A stretch of 64,000 nt of DNA from Cardinium endosymbiont of Dermatophagoides farinae (lineage in GTDB: Bacteria; Bacteroidota; Bacteroidia; Cytophagales; Amoebophilaceae): assembly GCF_007559345.1 (NCBI RefSeq), contig NZ_VMBH01000002.1:1-64000 (forward strand), in the 5' to 3' direction. Of this stretch, positions 36,317-45,464 are shown in pieces. Under the pieces are notes generated by a model, which saw nothing but the letters and a program-made list of their open reading frames with translations, made no database searches and was not told the DNA's origin. The position numbers and the translations under genes are program-made. The first letter of the stretch is position 1. Every line of letters starts with the position of its first letter.

Positions 36317-38233
36317 ATGGCATTTGCAACATTTAACATTAAAGGATATAAAAGTGGATTAGTAGGTATTGGTAAGCATATAGATAGGTCGTGCAGAGAG
36401 GCTAAAAAAACAGGAAACTTCGAGGATAAAGAAGAGAAGCATTTAACTGAAGAACTAGGTTTACATATAGATCCATCTAGAACATACTTAAATGAAGAAT
36501 TGGTAGATACAGGTGGTAAATCCTTATCTGAATTAGTTGAGAAAAGGATATCAGAAGGTTATAAACTATCTAAAGCTATTCGTTCAGATGCAGTTAAAGC
36601 TTTAGGTTTAGTTATGACCGGTAGTCATGATCGAATGAAAGAAATAGAATCCAATGAAAAGTTATTTGAAAGTTGGAAAAAGGCTAATTGGGATTTTGCT
36701 TGCAAAGAATTCGGAGGAGAAAAAAACATTGTTCGATTTTCTATCCATAGAGATGAACGAACACCTCACATTCATTGTGTAGTGGTTCCAATTACGCCAG
36801 ATGGAAGATTAAGTGCTAAATACTATAAGGATGGTATCATAAAGTTACAAGGTTATCAAAATAGATATGCAGAAGCTATGTCACCATTTGGATTGGAACG
36901 TGGCATAGAAGTATCGTTAACTGGTAGAAAACACACTACTTCAAAAGAATACTATAAAAGTATAAATAAAATTGAGAGAGAGATAGTAGCAGAAATTAAG
37001 CATATAAATACCTTGAATCCATTTCATCGTGAACAAGCCAAAGAAGAATTAGAAAAAATACAAGATAAACTCCGATCCTTAGAAGAAGAAAATAGAGGTT
37101 TTAAACAGGAAGTTATCTATTCTAGAAATACGCATAAAACGCTTATTGAGCACCGCATTAATAATGATTTAGAAAGAGTCAAGCATGAAGTTAACCTGAT
37201 TCAACATGCTGCTTCTATGGGTTATGTTCTAGATAAAGAAAAAAGCTCTAATACTTGGGCCGTTATGGAAAAAGAAAATGATAAAATTTTGATTAAAAAT
37301 GGACCTAATCAGAATGGTCATTGGATGTATAAATCTTTAGTAGATGAACAAGAGAAAGGAACCATTGTAGATTTTATGCAAAAACGTGGATTTAGTTATC
37401 AGAGTATTTGTGGATTGTCTAGCAGGCATTTAGATGATCGGGTTATTAAAGATCAAAAATCATTGTCTGTAGAGATGGAAGATGCGTTATCCCAACGATA
37501 TATCGCTCAAGAGGCGTTTGATAGGATTGTTGAGCATAAAAAAGGGAATTATTTGGCTTGTAGAGGGATTGATCAGGATGTTTACGATTGTTATGCAGGT
37601 GTTAAAGTAGGTAACCAAGCTGTATTTGCTTTATACAGGGATATAGATAGTAACGGAAAAGGTACTATATGCAGCACCATTAGCTATCAATTTTATGCTA
37701 AAGGTACTATGTCAGATGGTGGATGTTTTAATAGCACTAAATACTTTCAAAAAGGGCTTCCTCGTGGTTTATCTGTATTAGTTGACTATAATGTACCTGT
37801 AAAGCATATTGTGGTCTCAGAAAGCCCTATAGATGCTTTAAGCTATAAGCAATTGGATAGACCTTTAGATGGTACTATGTATGTTTCTACTTGTGGCAGT
37901 CTGTCTGAAGACGTTAAAAGGGAACTTGCAAACGTTTTTTCTAATGCTAAGGAGAATGGGTGGTCTGTGACACTCGCTTTTGATAATGATAAAGCTGGTA
38001 GTCATATGGATAAGGAGGTTCGTGAGTTAGCTGATGCGTGTCTGGTAAACTGTAAATCATCCATACCCTCTCAGTTTAAAGACTGGAATGAAGAATTGGT
38101 ATATAGTTTAGGAAGGCAAGAAATGCTTAAAAAGCTTCAAAAAGAATTGGTGACTAGTGGGCAGGAGCACGAATTGCGTAAGCAACACGAAAGGGGGCCG
38201 ACTGTAATGGGAATGGAAATTCCTTGCGAGTAG
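36317..38233 (+). CDS. MobV-type relaxase fused to a C-terminal Toprim domain
   Basis: 638 residues, intact. The N-terminal Mob_Pre domain has HRDERTPHIH (His144, Glu147, His151, His153), the metal-binding and catalytic motif of MobV relaxases, which nick oriT and pilot one strand. A coiled coil follows (about 225-290). Residues about 310-620 resemble the DUF3991/Toprim part of plasmid primases, with HIVVSESPIDALSYKQL (about 493-510) and TLAFDNDKAGSHMDKEV (about 553-570). The Toprim could prime complementary-strand synthesis in the recipient. Divergent from the coupling protein gene. Confidence 0.85.
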   Translation: MAFATFNIKGYKSGLVGIGKHIDRSCREAKKTGNFEDKEEKHLTEELGLHIDPSRTYLNEELVDTGGKSLSELVEKRISEGYKLSKAIRSDAVKALGLVMTGSHDRMKEIESNEKLFESWKKANWDFACKEFGGEKNIVRFSIHRDERTPHIHCVVVPITPDGRLSAKYYKDGIIKLQGYQNRYAEAMSPFGLERGIEVSLTGRKHTTSKEYYKSINKIEREIVAEIKHINTLNPFHREQAKEELEKIQDKLRSLEEENRGFKQEVIYSRNTHKTLIEHRINNDLERVKHEVNLIQHAASMGYVLDKEKSSNTWAVMEKENDKILIKNGPNQNGHWMYKSLVDEQEKGTIVDFMQKRGFSYQSICGLSSRHLDDRVIKDQKSLSVEMEDALSQRYIAQEAFDRIVEHKKGNYLACRGIDQDVYDCYAGVKVGNQAVFALYRDIDSNGKGTICSTISYQFYAKGTMSDGGCFNSTKYFQKGLPRGLSVLVDYNVPVKHIVVSESPIDALSYKQLDRPLDGTMYVSTCGSLSEDVKRELANVFSNAKENGWSVTLAFDNDKAGSHMDKEVRELADACLVNCKSSIPSQFKDWNEELVYSLGRQEMLKKLQKELVTSGQEHELRKQHERGPTVMGMEIPCE

Positions 38234-38289
38234 GAGATGGGAAGTATCCATTATATGTATCCATGTCTGTCTATTTTCTATTGATACTT

Positions 38290-39060
38290 CTGAGGACACT
38301 TGTATTATAGTTATTAAACTGAATATCAGTCTATTATATATGTGTATATGTGTTTCATTTTTAAAATAGACATATGTACATATATAAGCTACTCATAGTC
38401 AGTATTATTTATGTTTACTGAAGTGTCTAAGTGAGTATGTATGAAAATATACAGAAATGTATATATAATTCACTCATACTCAGTATTATATAACTAGTCT
38501 TGTAGTTATTAAAGTGTTATTTTAAGTAAAATTTACTCCATATACACCTCATATACATGTAGATCGTTTATAATCAGTATTATATAATTTCAATAATTAT
38601 TTATTTCACGTTTTTGTTCAAAAAACGGATCAAAGTTATAAACTACGTATAATCAGTAATATTAATTAATTAATCTGTAAAAAAATGACGTAAGAACGTA
38701 AGATGAACGTAAGATTAAAAGTTACATCTTACGTAAAATTTTATATTGATTATCAGCAATAAGACTATTTTTACGTAAGAACGTAAGATAAATATATATT
38801 ATAATGAGATATCATAAAATGATATATACATATGCGTTTATATATGTCATATGGTGTATTCTATATAATCTAGTAAATTTTTTCTTACGTTCTTACGTAA
38901 TTTAATATATTACATTGATATACAGTAATAAAAATCTCATGTTTTATCTTACGTTATTCTTACGTGATTGTTACGTTCTTACGTTTACCGTTTACCGTAT
39001 TTTATAATTTTTTATTAAAAAGTTTCTTTTTTTGAAACAAAAAAACTAATTTTATTTTTA
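38290..39060. other. Candidate plasmid replication origin (two families of repeats)
   Basis: An 887-bp gene-free stretch between the relaxase and a small gene, full of short repeats. Family 1: about seven copies of a CATA(A/C)TCAGTATTATATA-like unit near 38320, 38393, 38473, 38573, 38648, 38748 and 38925. Family 2: eleven copies of ACGTAAGA in either orientation between about 38688 and 38983 (five forward, six reverse), some forming ACGTAAGAACGTAAGA pairs. Very AT-rich with a run of T/A at 39000-39060. Iterons plus an AT-rich zone next to a replication gene and parAB are the usual form of a plasmid oriV. Confidence 0.65.
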
Positions 39061-39120
39061 TTATTGTAATAATGTTTTTAACTTGTCGTTATAAAACAGA
39101 ATTTTGATAGATAATTTATT

Positions 39121-39486
39121 ATGAAAATGGGGTTAAAGTGTTGTTCTGAATTCTCTGACAATCCATTTATGGGAGATATGGAGTCTTTTGACGTATCTAA
39201 AATAATCTTGAATCTTTCGAAATCCTCGTTGGAGTTGATGTATTATATATTGGATACGAAATATTTTTTAGAGGATAAGTTTGTGTTTGATATTAATGAA
39301 TTCAAGAAATTTGCTAACAAAAAATCAGATACTTCAGCTATTCAGGCTTTAGGAGAGCTTTGTTCTCTAAATATAATAGCAAAGACTAAAATATCTAGGG
39401 TTTATTGGGTAAATAGAAGTGTTTTTCTAAATAAAAAAGAGATGGAATTTTTAAAGAATTTTTTGAGTTCTAAGAATAAGAAATAA
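39121..39486 (+). CDS. 121-residue protein next to the origin, related to the tra-arm small gene
   Basis: MKMGLKCCSEFSDNPFMGDMESF...; mixed alpha/beta with SAIQALGELCSLNIIAKTKISRVYWVN near residues 70-98, which looks like a winged-helix unit (helix, helix, beta hairpin). The two pseudogenes at 9310-9858 and 21089-20298 share the NPF start and the ELCAKKVLAKTK...YWVN segment, so an intact family member sits at the origin and broken ones end the tra arms. A DNA-binding initiator or copy-control role fits the place, but that is inference. A hairpin terminator follows. Confidence 0.65.
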   Translation: MKMGLKCCSEFSDNPFMGDMESFDVSKIILNLSKSSLELMYYILDTKYFLEDKFVFDINEFKKFANKKSDTSAIQALGELCSLNIIAKTKISRVYWVNRSVFLNKKEMEFLKNFLSSKNKK

Positions 39487-39490
39487 AAAA

Positions 39491-39513
39491 AGCCTCCCGA
39501 AGAAGGCTGTTTT
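39491..39513 (+). terminator. Rho-independent terminator after the 121-residue gene
   Basis: AGCCT-CCCGAAGA-AGGCT stem-loop starting 5 nt after the stop codon, preceded by an A run and followed by GTTTTAATTT. It would end transcription of the small gene before the primase gene at 39581. Confidence 0.6.
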
Positions 39514-39580
39514 AATTTATTTGGTTGGGATACCGGATAAATGTAATGACCAGACTTCCAAAGGATTAAAAACTTAACTT

Positions 39581-41836
39581 ATGATCACAAAAGAAAAAAT
39601 CCTGGAAAAGGTAGGGGGAGAGGAATATCTCATCCGCTACTTGGTTCCTACATTTAATTCAAAAGTAAGAAAAAAAAATTACAAATCAATATTTTCAGAA
39701 AGTGATAATAGACCAAGTATGTCTATTTATCAGGAAAGAGGAACTTGGAAGTTTAAATCGTTTAATACAGGTCACCAAGGAGATGCTTTCAAAATGTGAG
39801 CGGATTATTATGGACTAGACTGTAGAACACAATTTAAGGAACTTTTAGAATTAATTGACCAAGAAATGTGTTTGGGGTTATGTGATAGGAAGAGCACAAG
39901 GGTGATTCCAAAGCCTATTGCTTTTAACTCACATATAGTTAAAGAACCTGAAACTTCTTTACCTTCCCAAACACTTTCTATTGAGTATATACCCTGTGCA
40001 GAATCTTCTATTTCTAAGTTATACCTGAAGTACTGGTTACAGTACGATATTGACCAGTCTATTTTAGAAAAGTTTGATGTTAAACAGGTAGGCTATTTAT
40101 CTTATGTAACCAATTCAGGTCGTTCTTTATCTTTTAAGTATCTTGAAAAGCATCAGATTGTATCCGCTTATCATATATCTGGTAGAGTTAAAGTCTATAT
40201 TCCAGAAATAGCAGCTTCTTTTTCTAGCGAATCATCTTTTAAAAGTCAGAAAAAGTCATTTTCGTATAAAAATCAAACTAAAGATGATGTTTTTGGGTTG
40301 TCGCAGTTACCGGAAGGAGATCTAAATTATATCCTTCTTACGGCAGGAGAAAAAGATTGTATGAGTGCTTATGCTCATGGATTTATCAATGTAATTTCTC
40401 TACAGTCAGAGCATCAGATGCCTAGTGATGATTTGGTGAACCATTTGCGTAGCAAGACTTCCGTATTGTTAAGTTGTTATGATAATGATCAAGCAGGAAA
40501 AAATGCTTCTAAAAAATTAGAGTCTTCTTTTGGTATTATATCTATTCGCTTACCAGAAGAAGTAAAAGATATAGCAGAATACTTTAAAAAATATAGTTCT
40601 GATGACTTCCAGTTGCTTCTAGATAGAGGCATAGAGTCCTCACAATCTATTTCAATAGATTCTTTTCATTCAAAAAAGGTTAGACCAATAGGTAATAGTA
40701 TGCGTAGCAAGGTAGAATTCTATTTGAATGGTAAGTTTAATTTACGTTTCAATATAGTTACTCAAGAACGTGAAATAAGTACTAAACGCAATCCTAGTTT
40801 ATGGGAAAAAATTAATGTTCATGAACTACGTGGTCATTTGGACAGGCACGGATTGATTTGTTCTTTGGACTTAATTAACTGTATATTAAAGTCTTATTTT
40901 GTAGAACGTTTTAATCCTATAGAATCTTATTTTATAAACTTTAATCAAAATACCATAGATCTAAGTAAAGATTACATATCGATTTTGGCTAGTTATGTTC
41001 ATTTAAGAAATCCTTCTCCTATCCATGCTAACTATTGGTGTACGCATCTTAAGAAATGGATGATTAGAGCAGTTCGTACTGTTTTCGAATCTGAGGGGAT
41101 TAATAAGCATGCTTTAATTTTATGTTCTGTAAAAGAAAATATAGGTAAGAGTTATTTTTGTGAATTTTTGTGTCCTCCTTCTCTTATAAGGTACTATAAT
41201 GGCAATCCGATTATTAGTAACGAAAAGGATGCCCAAAAGTCGTTAATCAGAAACTTCATTATAAATTTAGATGAACTTCATCAGCTTCGTTCTAATGCCC
41301 ATGTAATCAAGACATGGTTGTCCCAACGTTATGTTAATGTTCGTTTGCCTTATCAAGAAGATGAAATAACTGCCTCTCGTATAGCTTCTTTTTTAGGTAG
41401 TACCAATGATGTTGAATTTTTACGATCAGATTTGGGTCATAGTAGATGGATTAGTTTTGAGGTAGACTCTATTGAATATCTAGATGATGAAGCAAAGTAT
41501 ATTTTAGAGAAATCTTGGGAGCAAGCTTATCATTTATATAAACTAAATCCTGGTAGTGGGGATTTGAGTAAGGAGGAGTTGTTAGAACTATCACAAATAT
41601 CTGATCAATTTACGACTAAATCTACGGAATCTGAGTTGATTGTACAGTATCTTTCTCCATCTAATAAAGAAGCGGGGGAATTTATGACAGCTACGGATAT
41701 ACTTAGATATTTGCAGAATATTATTGGACATACTATTAGACTGAATACTAAATTGGTGGGTAGTGCATTAAGGGAAGCGGGGTTTGATAGGTCGGTGAAT
41801 AAGAAGTTGTATGGTTACTTTGTAACTAAAATTTAG
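39581..41836 (+). pseudogene. Plasmid primase/helicase with one in-frame TGA
   Basis: One frame of 752 codons including the stop, broken only by TGA at 39797-39799 (GDAFKM-stop-ADYYGLD), where Trp is likely. N-terminus resembles the primase zinc-binding fold (RPSMSIYQERGTWKFKSFNTGHQGDAF) but lacks the cysteines. Toprim follows: LTAGEKDCMSAYAHG (Glu about 257) and LLSCYDNDQAGK (Asp about 300). The C-terminal half is a VirE/SF3-like helicase: CSVKENIGKSYF (Walker A-like), NFIINLDELHQL (Walker B). It should replicate the plasmid. The part after the stop could start at ATG 39866 and keep Toprim and helicase. If the TGA is real, an N-terminally truncated protein may still work. Confidence 0.78.
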
Positions 41837-41992
41837 TGGATAGGTAATTATACTTTTTGTGAGTTCATTCATATATGGAAATATATGGTTCATATGTATA
41901 AATATTAAATTTCTTTTTATGCAGTATAATTTCGGTTCATTAGATAATGTGTTTATACATTTGATTACAGTTAATCTTGTAATGAATAAACT

Positions 41993-42012
41993 AAGTTCGC
42001 CGTGGCGAACTT
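41993..42012. promoter_or_regulatory. Candidate parS site (upstream palindrome)
   Basis: AAGTTCGCC-GT-GGCGAACTT, a 20-bp dyad, 18 bp before the ParA start. It shares 15 of 16 core bases with the palindrome after parB at 43841-43864. ParB proteins bind inverted repeats of about 16 bp, and paired sites bracketing parAB are common. A T run follows, so a terminator for the primase gene is an alternative, though a 2-nt loop is poor for RNA folding. Confidence 0.6.
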
Positions 42013-42029
42013 TTTTCTGTTTGTAGTAA

Positions 42030-43001
42030 ATGATTGATATTATTAAGGATGGGTTGAGTCTTAGATATATGGCTATGTTATCTAGGATAGATGAAAGTAT
42101 ACTTAATGAGTATATAGATTTTAAATCTTTAAGTGGATTACCGGGTTACAAATTAAAAGATCAAAGGTTTTCTATACATGATAGTCGTAGCATTATAAAA
42201 TCTGTTCGGTTGAATAAAAACTTACAGATTTTAAAGAAAAAATTTGCATTTTATAATTTTAAGGGTGGAGTAGGGAAGACAAGCATTTGTTTTCAATTGT
42301 CTTCACATATTGCCTTAATGGGGTATAATGTTCTGGTAATAGATGCGGATCCTCAAGCTCACTTATCTACCTCTTTTGGATTTCAATCTGATAGTTGCTC
42401 TTTAACGTTATATGATTTGCTTACCAACAAGGCTTCTTTTAATGATGTAAAAAAGAGTATATTTTTAGGTTTTGATCTTATACCTTCAAATTTATCTTTG
42501 ACACGTGTTGAATCTATTTTCTATGAAGAAAAACAATCGTTTGGTAAACTTTCAGAACAATTGTCATCTATAGAAAATGATTATGACTTTATCTTTTTAG
42601 ATACCAATCCAACCATTAGTTTTCTAAATAGAAACGTTGTCTTTTTTTCAGATGTTATTAACCTTGTATGCGAGACACAACCATATAGTTTAAATGGTTT
42701 AAAAATACTTTTAGAGGATTTAGATAACTTCTATATGCATGCTTCTATATCCCCTAAAACTATGCATATTATTCCAAATAAATATGAGTATAGAGCGCTT
42801 AGCTCCGCTGAGTCTATGTCTCTTCTTAGGTCATATTATGAACAATATATTAAAAAGGACTTCGCTATAAGGAAAAGTGAAGATTTTAATATATCTACTA
42901 AGATAGGTAAACCTTTGATGCTATTTGCTAAGAGAAACTCCATAGCTTTAGAAGATATCCTAGATCTTGTTTTTCATATTTTAGATAAGTATACATTGTG
43001 A
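42030..43001 (+). CDS. parA: ParA-family partition ATPase
   Basis: 323 residues. N-terminal ~75 residues look like a DNA-binding or dimerisation extension (MIDIIKDGLSLRYMAMLSRI...), then the deviant Walker A FKGGVGKTSICF, VIDADPQAHLS (A') and FIFLDTNPTIS (Walker B). Such ParA proteins move plasmid copies along the nucleoid and often repress their own operon through the N-terminal extension. Followed 40 nt later by parB. Intact. Confidence 0.9.
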   Translation: MIDIIKDGLSLRYMAMLSRIDESILNEYIDFKSLSGLPGYKLKDQRFSIHDSRSIIKSVRLNKNLQILKKKFAFYNFKGGVGKTSICFQLSSHIALMGYNVLVIDADPQAHLSTSFGFQSDSCSLTLYDLLTNKASFNDVKKSIFLGFDLIPSNLSLTRVESIFYEEKQSFGKLSEQLSSIENDYDFIFLDTNPTISFLNRNVVFFSDVINLVCETQPYSLNGLKILLEDLDNFYMHASISPKTMHIIPNKYEYRALSSAESMSLLRSYYEQYIKKDFAIRKSEDFNISTKIGKPLMLFAKRNSIALEDILDLVFHILDKYTL

Positions 43002-43041
43002 AAGGAGTATATAGTTAAGGAAATGATCATTAAGTTATAAC

Positions 43042-43842
43042 ATGGCTAGAAAGATAAAGTATAAGGAAATATCCGAAGCTATGGAGGAAATAGCAAAACC
43101 AGGAATAGGAACATCTTCTAGACCTAGTATTGGATTAGATAAGTCAGTAGGAGAGTTTTATTTTTTAAATATTGATCAGGTCATTCCTTTTAAAAATCAA
43201 GCCAGAAAGTCATTTGATAAAGAGGATTTATCTAGGCTAGCTGATTCAATAAAAATACATGGTGTTTGTCAACCTTTGACAGTTATTAAAGAGTCAAATG
43301 ATAAATATGAGGTTATTAGCGGTGAAAGAAGGCTGAGGGCTGCTAAGTTAGTTGGTCTAACTAAAGTGCCTTGTATAATATTAAAGGAGGCAAATCATGC
43401 GGATTCCATCGCTTTAATAGAGAACATACATCGTAATGATCTTACGCCAATAGAACTAGGTATAGCGTTTAAACGACTGTTGGAATTTTCAGTTTTTGAC
43501 AGTCAAGAACATTTGGCTAAATCGATATCTGTTTCTAAAGGAACTGTTTCCGAGTATATTGCATTTTCTGAGTTTCCTGAAGAAGTAAGAAATAAATTGA
43601 TTGAGCATAATATTACCTCTAGAAGTAAACTAAGAAGTATTACGAAGGCTCTAAGGAAAAATGATGTACAAAAAGTAAATACCATTATATCTGGTTGTAG
43701 TGATCAAAATAAGGTGCCTATTTTGCAATTTTTTCTGTTTGGTAATGAGATTAAGGTACAAGATAAAGGGTTAAAAAATATAGACGATTTAGGAAAACAT
43801 AAGTTAAAATCCATATTACAGAAGTTTATTGATGCATTGTAA
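43042..43842 (+). CDS. parB: ParB-family partition protein
   Basis: 266 residues. ParB/Spo0J N-terminal domain at about 35-130 with VISGERRLRAAKLVG and ALIENIHRNDLTPIELG (the CTP-binding GERRxRA and ENxxRxDL-type boxes), then a helix-turn-helix (about 150-190, EHLAKSISVSKGTVSEYIAF) and a C-terminal dimerisation region. It binds parS and works with ParA. The stop codon overlaps the 24-bp palindrome at 43841. Intact. Confidence 0.93.
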   Translation: MARKIKYKEISEAMEEIAKPGIGTSSRPSIGLDKSVGEFYFLNIDQVIPFKNQARKSFDKEDLSRLADSIKIHGVCQPLTVIKESNDKYEVISGERRLRAAKLVGLTKVPCIILKEANHADSIALIENIHRNDLTPIELGIAFKRLLEFSVFDSQEHLAKSISVSKGTVSEYIAFSEFPEEVRNKLIEHNITSRSKLRSITKALRKNDVQKVNTIISGCSDQNKVPILQFFLFGNEIKVQDKGLKNIDDLGKHKLKSILQKFIDAL

Positions 43843-43864
43843 AAGTTCGCCATGGCGAACTTTT
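43841..43864. promoter_or_regulatory. Candidate parS site (downstream palindrome)
   Basis: A 24-bp perfect palindrome, AAAAGTTCGCC-AT-GGCGAACTTTT, beginning at the ParB stop codon. Its core GTTCGCCATGGCGAAC matches the upstream dyad except for one central base. The perfect symmetry and the partner on the other side of parAB favour parS. A bidirectional terminator is possible. Confidence 0.6.
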
Positions 43865-44079
43865 TAGGAATATATGTTTGTGGTATTGATCTCCTGTATA
43901 ACAACTAACTAAGCAGTATATATTGTTTATATCAGAGATACTGAAATAATACTTCAGGGTCGACTACTTACGCAACTTATTACATAGCGCGTAAACAGTC
44001 TGGAGTAATTCATTTAGCAGGTAAATATGGGAAGGAGTAAGAGTAGGATACAAGGATCCCTCTACTATATAATATTGTT
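43865..44079. other. Spacer with an isolated element end
   Basis: No gene seen. Positions 43947-43965 (TAATACTTCAGGGTCGACT) match the terminal repeat of the 422-bp element at 20526 with one change, so this is probably a solo end or remnant. The last part (about 44040-44079) resembles the 3' flank of the related Nudix gene at 63267-63300. Confidence 0.5.
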
Positions 44080-44526
44080 TTATCTCTTCTCTGATCCTTG
44101 GTAAATATCAATATCAATATTTAGCCATTTTCCTGTTTTTAAAAAATCTGGTACAACATGGATATCTTTCAAGTCTTGAACATCAAAAAATTGATAGGTT
44201 TTAACGAGACCATCTTGATCTAACCAATTTTTAGGAAGCTCATCTACAACTATTTCTGTAGTAAAGTAAACTTCTATCTTATGTACATTATATTTTTTAT
44301 CAAAAAATTCTGCAACATAGACAATCTGGTTTGGTTTAACATCAATTCCAGTTTCTTCCTTTACTTCTCTTACCATACATGCTGGAAGCATTTCACTTGG
44401 GTCTAAGTGCCCACCAGGTGTATACCAAAACTTATAATCATTGCTCACAAGTAACAATTTCCTATTTTTTACTATTAGCGCTTTAGCTGTTACTTGTACC
44501 CGACATTCCTCAGAAAAAAGATACAT
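44080..44526 (-). CDS. Nudix hydrolase (first copy)
   Basis: 148 residues, one Nudix domain. Complete Nudix box at about residues 39-61: G-HLDPS-E-MLPACMV-RE-V-K-EE-T-G-I, so metal and pyrophosphate binding look intact. Substrate unknown. Nearly the same protein is encoded at 62832-63266, where the first Gly of the box is Glu. The short tail VDIYQGSEKR is shared. The two copies lie on opposite strands, 18 kb apart, and share some 3' flank, so one is a duplicate. Confidence 0.9.
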   Translation of the reverse strand: MYLFSEECRVQVTAKALIVKNRKLLLVSNDYKFWYTPGGHLDPSEMLPACMVREVKEETGIDVKPNQIVYVAEFFDKKYNVHKIEVYFTTEIVVDELPKNWLDQDGLVKTYQFFDVQDLKDIHVVPDFLKTGKWLNIDIDIYQGSEKR

Positions 44527-44608
44527 AAAAAGATTTGTTTAAGTTTTGTCTATCTTTAGAAGGGTAAAGTAATTTTGGCTTTATTATATTGTTTTTTTTA
44601 TTAGATGT

Positions 44609-45165
44609 ATGTTTGGTAAACACAACATTTCTGGTAGTTCTGTTTTAGATCACTTAGGTTTAGTAGCATCTACGATAGAAAAACTGGGTATAGTCAATGA
44701 AATAAATAAACGTATTCCTCTGACTAATGGCGCCAAAACAACACATGGTCAACGTGTATCGGCTATGATACTGAATGGGTTAGGCTTTATGAATGACCGC
44801 CTGTACCTCTTTCCAAAATTTCTTGCCAATAAACCGGTGTCTAAATTATTAGGTGGTGATGTTTGTGCATCAGACTTTAATGATGATGCTTTAGGCCGTT
44901 GTTTAGATGCTATACATGAGTATGGCATAACAAAACTTTTTTCAGAGGTAGCACTATCTATTGCCTGCAAACATAAGCTTTTAGGGAAATCAGCTCATCT
45001 TGACACTACTACTTTGAGTGTATATGGTGAGTATGAAAATAATGATTCCGCTAATAAAAATGGTATAGAGAGTAGCATTCAAAAATCTATTGCTCAAGAA
45101 GATATTCGGCTACATCTTCCTACAAAACCCATTCCAGCCTATGGGCATGCTAAACTCACAGTAGA
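44609..45165 (+). pseudogene. IS transposase fragment (IS1634-like N-terminal part)
   Basis: About 185 residues from MFGKHNISGSSVLDHLGLVA, with DUF4277-like features and a first catalytic segment LLGKSAHLDTTTLSVYGEYE; typical of IS1634-type transposases, which should be more than 500 residues. Similarity stops near 45165 (GHAKLTVE), where a group II intron remnant on the other strand begins. The remainder is not seen, so the transposase is dead. Family name is a best match from memory. Confidence 0.65.
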
Positions 45166-45464
45166 GTCGAGAAATGGCGCGGTGGTCTTACCCCGTTTCC
45201 ATATCCCGCCTCATCGAACGTAGCGTAGGGATTTCCCCTACTACGCTCTCCTAATAACTTCTTACCAAAGCCTATGGCCTATCATGCTGTGGTTGCTTTC
45301 GAAGGTTTATGATAACGTATCTGATAATCGTTGTATAACTTTATCTTTTCGTATAAATCTCTTCTACTCCACCTTCCCCAGCCGAAGCCTTTTCTTTGCC
45401 GTGCCCGCATTAAATGTCGCCTAACTTTCTTTGCAACCCAGTCTTTAATATAGCTAAAACATCG
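45165..45464 (-). mobile_element. Group II intron remnant: RT C-terminus plus domain V and VI
   Basis: On the minus strand, 45480-45282 encodes the typical end of a group II intron reverse transcriptase/maturase (DWVAKKVRRHLMRARQRKGF, WGRWSRRDLYEKIKLYNDYQI). About 30 nt downstream is a clear domain V: GAGCGTAG, a bulge, GGG-GAAA-TCCC, then CTACG (about 45253-45219), and a domain VI-like stem to about 45167. The 5' part is missing, either from 5' truncation at insertion or because the second intron inserted at about 45465. It interrupts the transposase fragment at 45165. Confidence 0.72.

Noticed and set aside
38290-39060. CRISPR array
   Set aside because: Repeats are 8-20 bp, irregularly spaced and in both orientations, with no constant spacer length and no cas genes nearby. 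Iterons fit better.
41993-42012. Plain rho-independent terminator
   Set aside because: The T run fits, but the dyad has only a 2-nt centre and an almost identical palindrome follows parB. Kept as a candidate parS, with the terminator as an alternative.
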